Shown here in pieces: positions 42,598-50,487 of a DNA stretch of 64,000 bases. The stretch spans positions 149,908 through 213,907 of the forward strand of contig CAINOH010000009.1 of assembly GCA_903851445.1 (NCBI GenBank). The letters are read 5' to 3'. Under the pieces are notes generated by a model. It was not told the DNA's origin and did no database searches. It saw nothing but the letters and a program-made list of their open reading frames with translations. Within the stretch, counting starts at the first letter, position 1, and each line of letters starts with the position of its first letter. The DNA is from an uncultured Microcaldota archaeon (GTDB lineage: Archaea; Micrarchaeota; Micrarchaeia; Norongarragalinales; CAINOH01). The translations under genes and the position numbers were made by a program.

Positions 42598-43068
42598 ATG
42601 CCCCAGCTTCCTACTGAGATTTGGAGACGCAGGATAGAAAGCGAGTACAATCAGCTGCGCAGCCGGGGCTTTGACTTCGACGTGAACCCGGACCACACGG
42701 AATACACTTTCCGCATACTTGGCGATGCGTTGTGCGTGAGGGACGGTGCGCTTGTGCCCGTCAACAGGCACGTGGTATTCCTGCGGCTTGCGCGCGAATA
42801 CCCTTACGCCGGCGGGTTTGAGCTTGTCTGGAAGACGCCGATTTTTCACCCAAACATCGACGAGAAGGGGAAGGTGTGCATCCGGCTTGTGAACCTCTGG
42901 GCTGCGGGCCAGACCGTGGCAAGCATCGTCGATGCGCTTGTGCAGCTTTTGGAAAACCCGAATCCCGACTCGCCGCTAAACTACGAGGCGGCCCAATATT
43001 ACCTTGAGAACCCCAAGCCAAAGGCAACAGCGGGCTTCCGGCTTTCGCGGCCAAAGATAGTTGGCTGA
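42598..43068 (+). CDS. E2 ubiquitin-conjugating enzyme
   Basis: Accepts the activated modifier from E1 as a thioester and passes it to targets. The 156-residue protein has the E2 (UBC) fold order: N-terminal helix (EIWRRRIESEYNQL), four strands, the proline-rich turn (REYPYAGG), the HPN motif at residues 84-86 (HPNID), catalytic C94 in KGKVCIRL and then the conserved block LVNLWAAGQTVASIVDALVQLLENPNPDSPLNYEAAQYY, quoted in parts. The last block is close to eukaryotic E2s. The ATG at 42598 is preferred over GTG 42589. It sits 10 kb from the rest of the system. Confidence 0.9.
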   Translation: MPQLPTEIWRRRIESEYNQLRSRGFDFDVNPDHTEYTFRILGDALCVRDGALVPVNRHVVFLRLAREYPYAGGFELVWKTPIFHPNIDEKGKVCIRLVNLWAAGQTVASIVDALVQLLENPNPDSPLNYEAAQYYLENPKPKATAGFRLSRPKIVG

Positions 43069-43167
43069 ACCGGTCAGCGCAAAACAGCAGGGTGGGCTGT
43101 TGCTGTTGGAAGGGTTGAAAAAAGCGAGTTGCCTAAAGAATGCGCAGAGCCTGTTTTGTGGTTTCAA

Positions 43168-44400
43168 ATGTCGTTCCTTGAGCGCTTACTTGGTTACGTG
43201 CAGCTTACTTCAAGTCATCTCGGGTTCTCAAAAAAACGGACTTTCCTTACGCTCATCGGCCTGACCATCGGAATCACCGCCCTAGTGTCGCTGATTTCGC
43301 TTGGCAACGGCCTGCAGGCAACGGTCAACCGGCAGTTCGAGTCGCTTGGCACCAACAAGTTCATAGTTGCGCCGGGCGGAAGCTTCGGTTCGGGTGCGGG
43401 CACCGCGCTCGGGCTTACTGAACGCGACCTGGACGCGGTGCGCGCCGCCCGCGGGGTAAAGGAGGCGACAGCGGTGATGTCCAAGGCTGGCCGCGTTGAT
43501 TTCGGGAGCCAGCTTTCCGCATACCTGTTCGTGGGCGGGATTGAGACAACTGCGGCGTCGCGCGACATATTCCTCCAGACCGCCACCTACCGCGTGGACC
43601 GGGGCCGGCTGTTTTCAATAGGCGAGCGCGGCAAGGCGATGATTGGATGGGGCCTTGCGAACGGGAAATATACTTTTGAGAACAGGAACATCTCGATAGG
43701 CCAGACGCTTACGATAAACAACCGGAGCTTCCGCATAATCGGCTCGTTCGCGCCGCAGGGAAACCCGATAGACGACTCGCTCGTTTACATTTCCCTTGAG
43801 GACGCAAAGGAAGTGTTTTCCTCCGACAGGTTTGCTGAGATCGTTGCGATGGCCCAGGACGGCGTCTCGCCAGAGGACGCTGCTGCAGCTGCTGCGAAGA
43901 AGCTGCGCACGCTGCACAACGTAAAGGAAGGCGAGGAGGACTTCACCGTGCAGACTCCGGGCCAGCTTGCCGAGACTTTCAATTCAATCATCAACGTTGT
44001 CGTGGCTGTTGTGGCGGGCATCGCAGTCATATCCCTCATAGTCGGGGGCATAGGCATCATGAACACGATGTACACGTCCGTCCTTGAGCGCACAACAGAA
44101 ATCGGGATAATGAAAGCTGTTGGCGCGACAAAGGACGACATCCTCTACCTCTTTGTTTTGGAGTCGGGGACCCTGGGACTTGTTGGCGGGGCGTTCGGAG
44201 TCCTGATAGGGATGGGAATAGCGAAAGTGGTCGAGTATGCCGCGCTCGCATCCGGCATCCCCGACTTTTACGCGACGTTCTCGCCCGAGCTCATAGTCGG
44301 CTCGCTCGCGTTTGCGTTTATCCTTGGGACCCTTTCGGGCGTGTTCCCCGCGCGCCGCGCAGCCGAGCTTGCGCCGATTGACGCGATTCGCGGCGTGTAG
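43168..44400 (+). CDS. MacB/FtsX-family ABC transporter permease
   Basis: A 410-residue membrane protein with one N-terminal helix (LTLIGLTIGITALVSLIS), a large MacB_PCD extracellular domain, and three C-terminal helices with the FtsX pattern (IGIMKAVGATKDDILYLFVLESG). It ends AARRAAELAPIDAIRGV, the usual coupling end. Such permeases work with a LolD-type ATPase, which is not next to it. The ATG at 43168 follows the E2 stop by 99 nt. Lipoprotein release and macrolide or peptide export are known roles in the family; the role here is unknown. Confidence 0.88.
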   Translation: MSFLERLLGYVQLTSSHLGFSKKRTFLTLIGLTIGITALVSLISLGNGLQATVNRQFESLGTNKFIVAPGGSFGSGAGTALGLTERDLDAVRAARGVKEATAVMSKAGRVDFGSQLSAYLFVGGIETTAASRDIFLQTATYRVDRGRLFSIGERGKAMIGWGLANGKYTFENRNISIGQTLTINNRSFRIIGSFAPQGNPIDDSLVYISLEDAKEVFSSDRFAEIVAMAQDGVSPEDAAAAAAKKLRTLHNVKEGEEDFTVQTPGQLAETFNSIINVVVAVVAGIAVISLIVGGIGIMNTMYTSVLERTTEIGIMKAVGATKDDILYLFVLESGTLGLVGGAFGVLIGMGIAKVVEYAALASGIPDFYATFSPELIVGSLAFAFILGTLSGVFPARRAAELAPIDAIRGV

Positions 44401-44440
44401 GTTTGGGAAATTTTCGGTCCTGCAGGGTAAAAAAGGAGCA

Positions 44441-44513
44441 TAGCCCCGAGCGGAATCGAACCGCTGTCTTCAGGTCCAGAGCCTGACATACTTGGCCGCT
44501 ATACGACGGGGCT
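44441..44513 (-). tRNA. tRNA-Gln (CUG)
   Basis: Acceptor AGCCCCG with CGGGGCT (A1-U72 as in other archaeal tRNA-Gln), anticodon loop CTCTGGA on stem TCAGG/CCTGA, T stem AGCGG/CCGCT. Fits the GltX plus GatDE route for glutamine. Confidence 0.93.
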
Positions 44514-44562
44514 GCGACAAAACCAGGCCACGAGTTGTGGAAACATTTTTTTGCAGACGATA

Positions 44563-45093
44563 CTATAAAACCCGGTGGCTTGGCTTTTCTTTGCCCCAGC
44601 CGAGGATGACGTGCGCCCAGACGAGCACGACAACAACCGCATCCGCAAACCACAGCAACACGTGCGCGGGGTCGAACGCGCCGGCACCCAGGGTTGTTTC
44701 TGCCCAGACTGCAAACAGCACTCGCGCGATGTTGAACGCGAACAGGAACGGCGCGTAAAACGCAAGGGCGTAGGCAACCGCCCTCATTTTCATTTCAGAC
44801 GCATATAGTGCGGAAGCTAGCAACGCCATCATCACCAACCCGGTGCACTCGATTGCCATCGAGTATTTCGCCGCGCCGGCAACCACCGTAATTCCCTGCG
44901 CGGTTGCGGTTATCCCAACAGCCGAAAGGAGCGGCACAAGCGAGAGGGCAACAAGGCGCTGGAGCGGGTAAAGAAGGCCGGGCAACGCATAGTCGATTGC
45001 GTGGATTGCAGCGTAGAGCAGAAAGAACGCAGCCAGGAACCGGAGGATGAAGCGCTTCTCGTCCGTTGGCCTTCGCGGGTTATGCACAGCCAA
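44563..45093 (-). CDS. Archaeosortase/exosortase-family membrane transpeptidase
   Basis: A 176-residue protein with about six membrane helices and the three catalytic residues of the exosortase/archaeosortase family: C83 in IECTGLVMM, R124 in NIARVLF and H144 in PAHVLLW. Archaeosortases cut a C-terminal tripartite tail of surface proteins and join them to a lipid. The gene starts 4 nt after the CDP-archaeol synthase gene ends, on the same strand. No PGF-CTERM type substrate is visible in this window. The subgroup (A-E) cannot be told. Confidence 0.8.
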   Translation of the reverse strand: MAVHNPRRPTDEKRFILRFLAAFFLLYAAIHAIDYALPGLLYPLQRLVALSLVPLLSAVGITATAQGITVVAGAAKYSMAIECTGLVMMALLASALYASEMKMRAVAYALAFYAPFLFAFNIARVLFAVWAETTLGAGAFDPAHVLLWFADAVVVVLVWAHVILGWGKEKPSHRVL

Positions 45094-45097
45094 AGCA

Positions 45098-45661
45098 CTA
45101 CCAGGGGACGTTCTTTAGTCCGACCTTGAAAGCTATCCAGTTGAAGAGCACGTGCGCGCCATAGCTTAGTGCGAGCAGGAACACGAAGCCTTCCCAACCT
45201 ATGAGGGAGCCAAGTTGTGGCGCGGTAAAGCTTGCAAACAGCAGGCTGAGGATTACAAAGCCGAGCTGGTCGAAACCCGGCAACTGGTTTCCGCTTTCGA
45301 CGTTGAGCCTGCGCTTTACGAAGCTTCCGAGGACGTCGCCCGCGTGCGCGCCGGCTGAGAGGAACAGCGAGACCAAGAACCACTGATCGAATGAAAAACC
45401 CGTGGGCACGAGGCCGACCCAACCCATCACAGTTCCCACAAGCCAGCCAACAGCAACGCCCCCAATAAGGCCTTCCCAGGTCTTGTTGTCGCCAAGGATT
45501 CGCCGGCCATCCCAGAAGTTCTTGCCGCCGTCAATCGGCGTGGTCTTGATTTTTCCTGCCTTGCCGCCCGAGGGGTTGAGCCAGACCGGGGCCGCGTTTG
45601 CAAAATAAGCCGGCAGTATGAGCAGTACGAGTGAGAACATCCACTGGAGAGTGATTTCCAT
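45098..45661 (-). CDS. carS: CDP-archaeol synthase
   Basis: Activates unsaturated archaetidic acid with CTP to CDP-archaeol, the branch point for polar lipids. The 187-residue membrane protein has four to five helices, the conserved cytoplasmic loop PIDGGKNFWDGRRILGDNKTWEG (quoted in parts: DGGKNFWDGRR, GDNKTWEG) and GDVLGSFVKRRLN followed by PGFDQLGF. The ATG is at 45661. It is the first gene of a two-gene unit with the archaeosortase. Confidence 0.93.
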   Translation of the reverse strand: MEITLQWMFSLVLLILPAYFANAAPVWLNPSGGKAGKIKTTPIDGGKNFWDGRRILGDNKTWEGLIGGVAVGWLVGTVMGWVGLVPTGFSFDQWFLVSLFLSAGAHAGDVLGSFVKRRLNVESGNQLPGFDQLGFVILSLLFASFTAPQLGSLIGWEGFVFLLALSYGAHVLFNWIAFKVGLKNVPW

Positions 45662-45816
45662 CCTTGTATTCTACCTTTTTTTCCAGATATTTAATCCTGT
45701 TGTTGAGACGTCCATATCCTGAACCGTTGTTAGGGCACGGATACTAATCAACGTGGAAATGTGGTCTGGGAGAGCGTATAAATCATTGGGTTTGTAGTAG
45801 TGCGCGCGCATTGTTT
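45662..45816. other. Left flank of the TnpB element
   Basis: This 155 nt AT-rich gap holds a TATA-like GTATAAATC at 45776-45784 before tnpB. It probably contains the left end of the insertion, but I cannot set the exact end. Confidence 0.35.
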
Positions 45817-46950
45817 ATGAAATCTTATCGTTTCAGGGTGTATGCGAACAAGCAGCAGGATGCGGTGATGCGCCAGCACTTGTGGGCTTCGAAGAACTTG
45901 TGGAACAGCGGTTTGACACTGGCAAAGCAGATGTACGACGATTTTGGTAAGTTCCCAACCCGAAAGACACTTCAAGAGATAAGCAAGGATTCAGGATTGT
46001 ATTCGCAAGTGGCGCAGGGTGTTTTCGTTCGTCTTTCTCTCGCGTTAAAAGCTAATACTAGACGCAAGAAGGCGGGGTTGAAAGGCGGTTTTCCGCGTTT
46101 CAAATCTTTCGATAGGATGAAGAGCTTGCATTATCCGCAGTCTGGTTTCGAGTTGTTACCGAACAAAAAATTGCAAGTCACTCCTTTCGGCAAGTTGAAC
46201 ATCAAACAACACCGCCCAATTGAAGGTAAAATCAAGGCGTTGACGCTGAAGCGGGAAGCTTCTGGCAAGTGGTTCGCCATTTTCACAATAGAACAGGACG
46301 AGATAGTGCCGTTGGTGAACAACGGTGGGCGAGTGGGCATCGACTTGGGTTTGACTACGCTCGCCACGCTTTCAAACGGGTTAAAAATAAAGAATCCACG
46401 TCATTTTGATGGGCATCGGGAGAAGTTGGCGAAGTTGCAGAGACGTTTGTCAAGGGCGTTGAAGGGTGGCAAGAACAGGCGCAAAGCCAAGTTGAAAGTT
46501 GCATTGGCACACGAGAAGATTGCCAATGTCCGCAGGGACTTCTTGCACAAGGCCACCGCCAACTTAGTGAATTCATATTCCTTTATCGCGTTGGAAGAGC
46601 TTTCCAGCCAGAGGATGGCGGAACAAAATTTCGGCAAGCAAATCAATGATGCGGGTTGGGAAACGTTCGCGGGCATGATTGCATACAAAGCGGTGGAAGC
46701 TGGTTGCAAAGTAGTGTTCGTGAACCCGAAGAACACTACACAAGAGTGCAGCGGTTGTCACGAGTTAGTCAAGAAAGATTTGACCGTGCGAGTACATGAT
46801 TGCTCGCACTGCGGCCTAGTGCTGGACCGTGATGTGAATGCTGCAATAAACATACTCGTCAGAGCTACCGTCGGAACGACGGAAAGTAACGCCTGTGAAG
46901 ATGGAGCGATAGTTCCGTCTGTGAAGCAGGAAGCCACGACTTGTCAGTAG
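45817..46950 (+). CDS. tnpB: TnpB RNA-guided nuclease of an IS200/IS605-type element
   Basis: Accessory protein of IS605-type elements and ancestor of Cas12; cuts DNA with a guide made from the element's right end. The 377-residue protein has the RuvC residues D176 (GIDLGLTT), E260 (ALEELSS) and D339 (DRDVNAAIN), and a zinc ribbon with C311, C314, C329 and C332. All are intact, so it may be active. No TnpA gene is near, so the element depends on help from elsewhere. Base composition is lower in GC than the neighbours, a sign of recent arrival. The ATG is at 45817. Confidence 0.93.
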   Translation: MKSYRFRVYANKQQDAVMRQHLWASKNLWNSGLTLAKQMYDDFGKFPTRKTLQEISKDSGLYSQVAQGVFVRLSLALKANTRRKKAGLKGGFPRFKSFDRMKSLHYPQSGFELLPNKKLQVTPFGKLNIKQHRPIEGKIKALTLKREASGKWFAIFTIEQDEIVPLVNNGGRVGIDLGLTTLATLSNGLKIKNPRHFDGHREKLAKLQRRLSRALKGGKNRRKAKLKVALAHEKIANVRRDFLHKATANLVNSYSFIALEELSSQRMAEQNFGKQINDAGWETFAGMIAYKAVEAGCKVVFVNPKNTTQECSGCHELVKKDLTVRVHDCSHCGLVLDRDVNAAINILVRATVGTTESNACEDGAIVPSVKQEATTCQ

Positions 46951-46969
46951 GCAGGTTAAGGTAGTTCAC
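46850..46969 (+). ncRNA. Putative omega RNA / right end of the TnpB element
   Basis: The 3' end of tnpB and the next 20 nt carry GAAGCCACGACTT and then GTAGTTCAC (46961-46969), which match the usual right-end sequence of this element group. In the family the guide RNA runs through this part and continues into the flank. The start is a rough guess. Confidence 0.45.
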
Positions 46970-47019
46970 CGGCATAACTACTAAAACTTCTACAGTGCCT
47001 GTTTGTACAGTGGTTTTTG

Positions 47020-48081
47020 ATGCTCAATGGATGGAAGATAGTGGCCCGCACGGATATGCGCACCAGCATTGGCCGCGACTCAACAGGCGAGACGCTGGAA
47101 ATACTCCACCACGACGGCCTGGTTGACGAGTATGACGTGCACTCCGTGCTTTATTCGGCCACCCGCGATTCGCAGGCGTTCATGGTGCTTTCCTGCGACG
47201 GGCTCTACGAAATAGATGCCTCGGCTTTCCGCATCTCCCCCCCGCCGTCGCCAGTCGAGATGGCAATGCGCGAGCAGAAGGTCCAGGACCGGGCGAGGGT
47301 TGCGGATTTCTTTTCAAAGGCAAGCGAGGCGCTGGCGGCCCTTCCCAAAAAGGACGTCGTACTGCGCGTGCTGGAATATGCCAAGGCAAACCCCGCGCCC
47401 GAGCGAGCATTTTCCCACCCAAAGCTTTCCTTTCTCGACATTGGGTGCGGCAACGGAAGGCGCGTGCTTTTCGAGGCGTCGGCTGAGGCGGGCGAGTGCG
47501 TGGGCGTTGACTTTCACCCGCCAATCTACAACGACTACCCCAACGTGTCGTTTTACCGCACCGAGGCGTCCGAGTTCCTGCGAACGCACAAGCAGCGACA
47601 AATCGAAATTTCCAGGATAAACGCGGACTTTTTCCTCGGCAGGCTTTCAGACCCAGGCCGGACGTTCATCCTCGAGAAAATCGTTGCCGCGCTAACTGAT
47701 GGCGGCGAGTTCTCATTCTGCGAGACAGTCGCGGTTGCAAAGAAGGTCGTCGCAACGCTCAAGATGTTTCCCGGAATCAGCGTCCGCGCCGCCGACTACT
47801 GGCAGTCAGCAGAGCACATGTCACGCTCAAGCGTAGGCAGGCGCGAAGTGGAAAAGTTTTTGCGTTCGCATCCCGAATACGCGCAGAAGCCGGAAGCGGG
47901 CGCCGAAAAGCCGGAGTCGCGCACCGTTCCTGCGAGCATGCCGATTTTGGTGGTTGCAAAAAAAGAGGATCCGGCAACGGTTGCACAGCAAGAGGCAAGC
48001 TCAAGCCGGGCAGACCAGGACGAGACACTACTGCCTGAATTGCAGTCAGTAGTCCGACAGCCATCCAACGGTGCGGTTTAA
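47020..48081 (+). CDS. SAM-dependent methyltransferase-like protein
   Basis: A 353-residue protein. The first ~120 residues are an unassigned N-terminal domain. The middle is a class I methyltransferase fold with motif I FLDIGCGNGRR (near residue 144), an acidic VGVDFHPP after strand 2, and RINADFFLGRL. The last ~60 residues are charged and probably disordered. The ATG at 47020 is preferred over the TTG just before it. It lies 50 nt after the TnpB element. Substrate unknown. Confidence 0.7.
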   Translation: MLNGWKIVARTDMRTSIGRDSTGETLEILHHDGLVDEYDVHSVLYSATRDSQAFMVLSCDGLYEIDASAFRISPPPSPVEMAMREQKVQDRARVADFFSKASEALAALPKKDVVLRVLEYAKANPAPERAFSHPKLSFLDIGCGNGRRVLFEASAEAGECVGVDFHPPIYNDYPNVSFYRTEASEFLRTHKQRQIEISRINADFFLGRLSDPGRTFILEKIVAALTDGGEFSFCETVAVAKKVVATLKMFPGISVRAADYWQSAEHMSRSSVGRREVEKFLRSHPEYAQKPEAGAEKPESRTVPASMPILVVAKKEDPATVAQQEASSSRADQDETLLPELQSVVRQPSNGAV

Positions 48082-48153
48082 AATTCGGCGGGGCTAAAAA
48101 CCTTTACTTCTTCTAATCATTGTCCCGCTGCGCTCACTTGGGGGAATGTTACT

Positions 48154-49794
48154 ATGGAATCTTTCACAGAACAGGAAACGCAAATCCTGCTCAATTTCTG
48201 CTCGAACACGGACAAGCGGGTGTTCGTGCTCAAGAACCTGCCCGAGGCAATCAAGGGCGCGCTCTTTTCGCGCTACTCGCGCTCAACAAAGTCCCTTCGC
48301 AGGCTCCTTCTTGACGAGTTCCTCTCATCAAAGGAATCCGGGCTCATGGAGCTTGTAGGGCAAGGCACGGGGCCAGACTTGGCAGCTGCCACGCTCAAGG
48401 CCGAGGAGTTCTACAACCGGGTTCTCGACGGTTTTGGTGACGACTCTGTTGGCGAGCTTGGCGGCGCGCACGTTGCAATCGAGGACGTCTCAATCGTGTC
48501 CACGAAGACAATCGAAGACGCGCGCGTCGGCGGCTCCCCGCTTGAAAAATCCACGCGATACGTGTATTTCGACCAGAAGCGCGATGGAAAATGGCTCTAC
48601 TACCGCGAGCCCGCGATAATGGCATCCACATTCGCAGACGAGTATTCTGCCTCCATGGATTCTCTTTTCGAAACATATGCCCGCCTCGTTCCGACTCTCA
48701 CGAAATACGTCGAGGAGCAGTGGCCGATTGAGCAGTTCGAGTTCCAGCCCGACCGCACGCAGCCGGCGGTTCTTTTCGGCAAGCTTGCTGATGAGAAGGC
48801 AATCAAGCGCGCAAAAGTCGCCTACACTGGCGCAGTCCGTGCAAAAGTCTGCGATGCCTTGCGCTACCTTCTTCCTGCAAGCACACTCACCAATATGGGC
48901 TTTTATGGGAACGGCCGCTTCTGGCAGAACATGATTTCCCGGCTATATTCGCATCCGCTTGCGGAGTCGCAGGAACTTGGTGCGGCCATGCACAAGGAGC
49001 TTGGCACAGCCATCAAGCCGTTCGTGCGCCGCGCAAAAAAAGACGAGTATTTGGCGGGCCGGCAAGGGCGAATGAAAAACGCCATTGCAGGAATCGCGGC
49101 AGGAGAAAACAAAAACAGGGTTGAGCTTGTTGGTTATGACAACGATGCTGTTGACCGTACAGTTGCAGCTTGCCTCTATCCATATTGTGACGCGCCAATG
49201 ACCGCCCTGTTGCAGAAGGCGCAGGCAATGACCGAACAACAGAAAGCGGAAGTTGTTGAAGCTTATGCGGGCGGCCGCAATACGCGGCGCGACAAGCCCG
49301 GCCGCGCGTTTGAGCAGGCCTACTATGATTTTGACGTCTGCGCGGACTACGGCGCCTACCGTGACATCCACCGCCACCGCATACTCACGCAGGAGCGCCA
49401 GCTCCTAGGGTGCAGGCACGGTTTCGAGACTCCCGAAGAATTAGTGCAGGCGGGTCTTGAGAAGGATTATTCGGATGCGATGAAGTCAGCGGCAGTTCTT
49501 TACAACAAAATCGCAGAGCAAATGCCGTTCGAGGCGCAATACTGCGTTCCCCTGGGCTACAGGATTCGCTGGCGCATGAAAATGAATTTGCGCGAGGCCT
49601 ATCACTTCTGCGAAATCCGCAGCGGCATGCAGGGTCACACGTCATACCGCCGTGTTGCGCAGGATGTTTACAGGCACATCAACAATGCGCACCCCGCGTT
49701 GGCACGGAACATGTCATTCGTGGATATGAAAGAGTACCCGCTTGGTCGCATCAATGCCGAGATGAGCAAGGAAAACAAGCGCGCATTGCAATAG
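48154..49794 (+). CDS. Two-domain ThyX-like flavin-dependent thymidylate synthase
   Basis: ThyX makes dTMP from dUMP using FAD and methylenetetrahydrofolate, normally as a ~220-residue homotetramer. This 546-residue protein seems to hold two diverged ThyX-like halves. The first half has SPLEKSTRYVYFD (129-140), like the S-x-R part of the ThyX motif, and RYLLPASTLTNMG with NGRFWQNMISR. The second half has the flavin-binding RHR (407-409, HRHRILTQERQ) and EAQYCVPLGYRIRWRMKMNLREAYHFCEIR in parts. So the two pieces of one motif sit in different halves. dcd at 35270 would supply the substrate. The double form is known in some uncultivated lineages; activity here is not proven. Confidence 0.7.
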   Translation: MESFTEQETQILLNFCSNTDKRVFVLKNLPEAIKGALFSRYSRSTKSLRRLLLDEFLSSKESGLMELVGQGTGPDLAAATLKAEEFYNRVLDGFGDDSVGELGGAHVAIEDVSIVSTKTIEDARVGGSPLEKSTRYVYFDQKRDGKWLYYREPAIMASTFADEYSASMDSLFETYARLVPTLTKYVEEQWPIEQFEFQPDRTQPAVLFGKLADEKAIKRAKVAYTGAVRAKVCDALRYLLPASTLTNMGFYGNGRFWQNMISRLYSHPLAESQELGAAMHKELGTAIKPFVRRAKKDEYLAGRQGRMKNAIAGIAAGENKNRVELVGYDNDAVDRTVAACLYPYCDAPMTALLQKAQAMTEQQKAEVVEAYAGGRNTRRDKPGRAFEQAYYDFDVCADYGAYRDIHRHRILTQERQLLGCRHGFETPEELVQAGLEKDYSDAMKSAAVLYNKIAEQMPFEAQYCVPLGYRIRWRMKMNLREAYHFCEIRSGMQGHTSYRRVAQDVYRHINNAHPALARNMSFVDMKEYPLGRINAEMSKENKRALQ

Positions 49795-49860
49795 TTTTTT
49801 TTGGGTTAGCCGGCAGTGTAAGCGGTTTTCGCTGGCCATGCAGCTTTTCCGCACCCGTTG

Positions 49861-50415
49861 CTATTTAGTCGCTTTCAGCAAGTCGCTCTTTGAGACTATC
49901 CCCGCGACTTCCTGTCCTCTCATCACAAGAACAGCGGGCGCGTACTTCAGCAGCCCCACAACAGCAGTCGCCGGCGTGCGGACGGAGACGCAGGGGAATG
50001 GCTCATCCATCGTGTCGCCGACTTTTTTTGCGGAAACCTTGGCGTAGTTTTCATTGGACAGCAGTTCAAGCATCCAGCGCTCGGAAATGCTCCCTATTGC
50101 CTTGCCGTTTTCCATCACCGGCATCTGGGAAATGCCGTTCTTTCGCAGTATCGCAACAGCGGCGCCGACCTTTTCAGATGGCCTCACCGAATACACTTTC
50201 GGGGTCATGATTTCGCCGGCAACTGCGCCGCTTGCGGCCTCGAGCGAGTCGAGCGCGGAAAAGACTCTGCTTGCAAGGGCGTACGCGGGGTCGAGCTTTC
50301 CCGTCTCAAGCTTTGCTATGAACGACTGGCTGGTTTGCGAGGCCTTGGCAAGCTGAGCCTGCGTGATGCCCAGGCGCCTCCTGCGGGAGGGTATTGTTGA
50401 AATCTGCGGAAGCAA
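49861..50415 (-). CDS. HTH plus CBS-pair regulator
   Basis: A 184-residue protein: a Cro/C1-type helix-turn-helix (about 15-60: RLGITQAQLAKASQTSQSFIAKLETGK in parts) followed by two CBS domains (about 70-180: IMTPKVYSVRPSEKVG, GISQMPVMENGKAIGSIS, AVVGLLKYAPAVLVMRG). CBS pairs bind adenosine nucleotides or SAM, so it may sense energy or methyl state. The TTG at 50415 is chosen; the frame continues to 50835 into metG, which is not believable. It is divergent from metG, 72 nt apart. Confidence 0.85.
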   Translation of the reverse strand: MLPQISTIPSRRRRLGITQAQLAKASQTSQSFIAKLETGKLDPAYALASRVFSALDSLEAASGAVAGEIMTPKVYSVRPSEKVGAAVAILRKNGISQMPVMENGKAIGSISERWMLELLSNENYAKVSAKKVGDTMDEPFPCVSVRTPATAVVGLLKYAPAVLVMRGQEVAGIVSKSDLLKATK

Positions 50416-50487
50416 GCAACTCGCCCTTCTTCTGCATCTGTCACGTTCGGCGTCGGTTAAATACCTTTCAATCGCTAATGTGTCTAC

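Larger units (their letters stand above)
45760..46969 (+). mobile_element. Solitary IS605-type (tnpB-only) element
   Basis: Composed of the TATA-like element, tnpB and the right-end sequence ending TTCAC at 46965-46969. No tnpA and no second copy are seen in the window. The left boundary is approximate. Confidence 0.6.
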
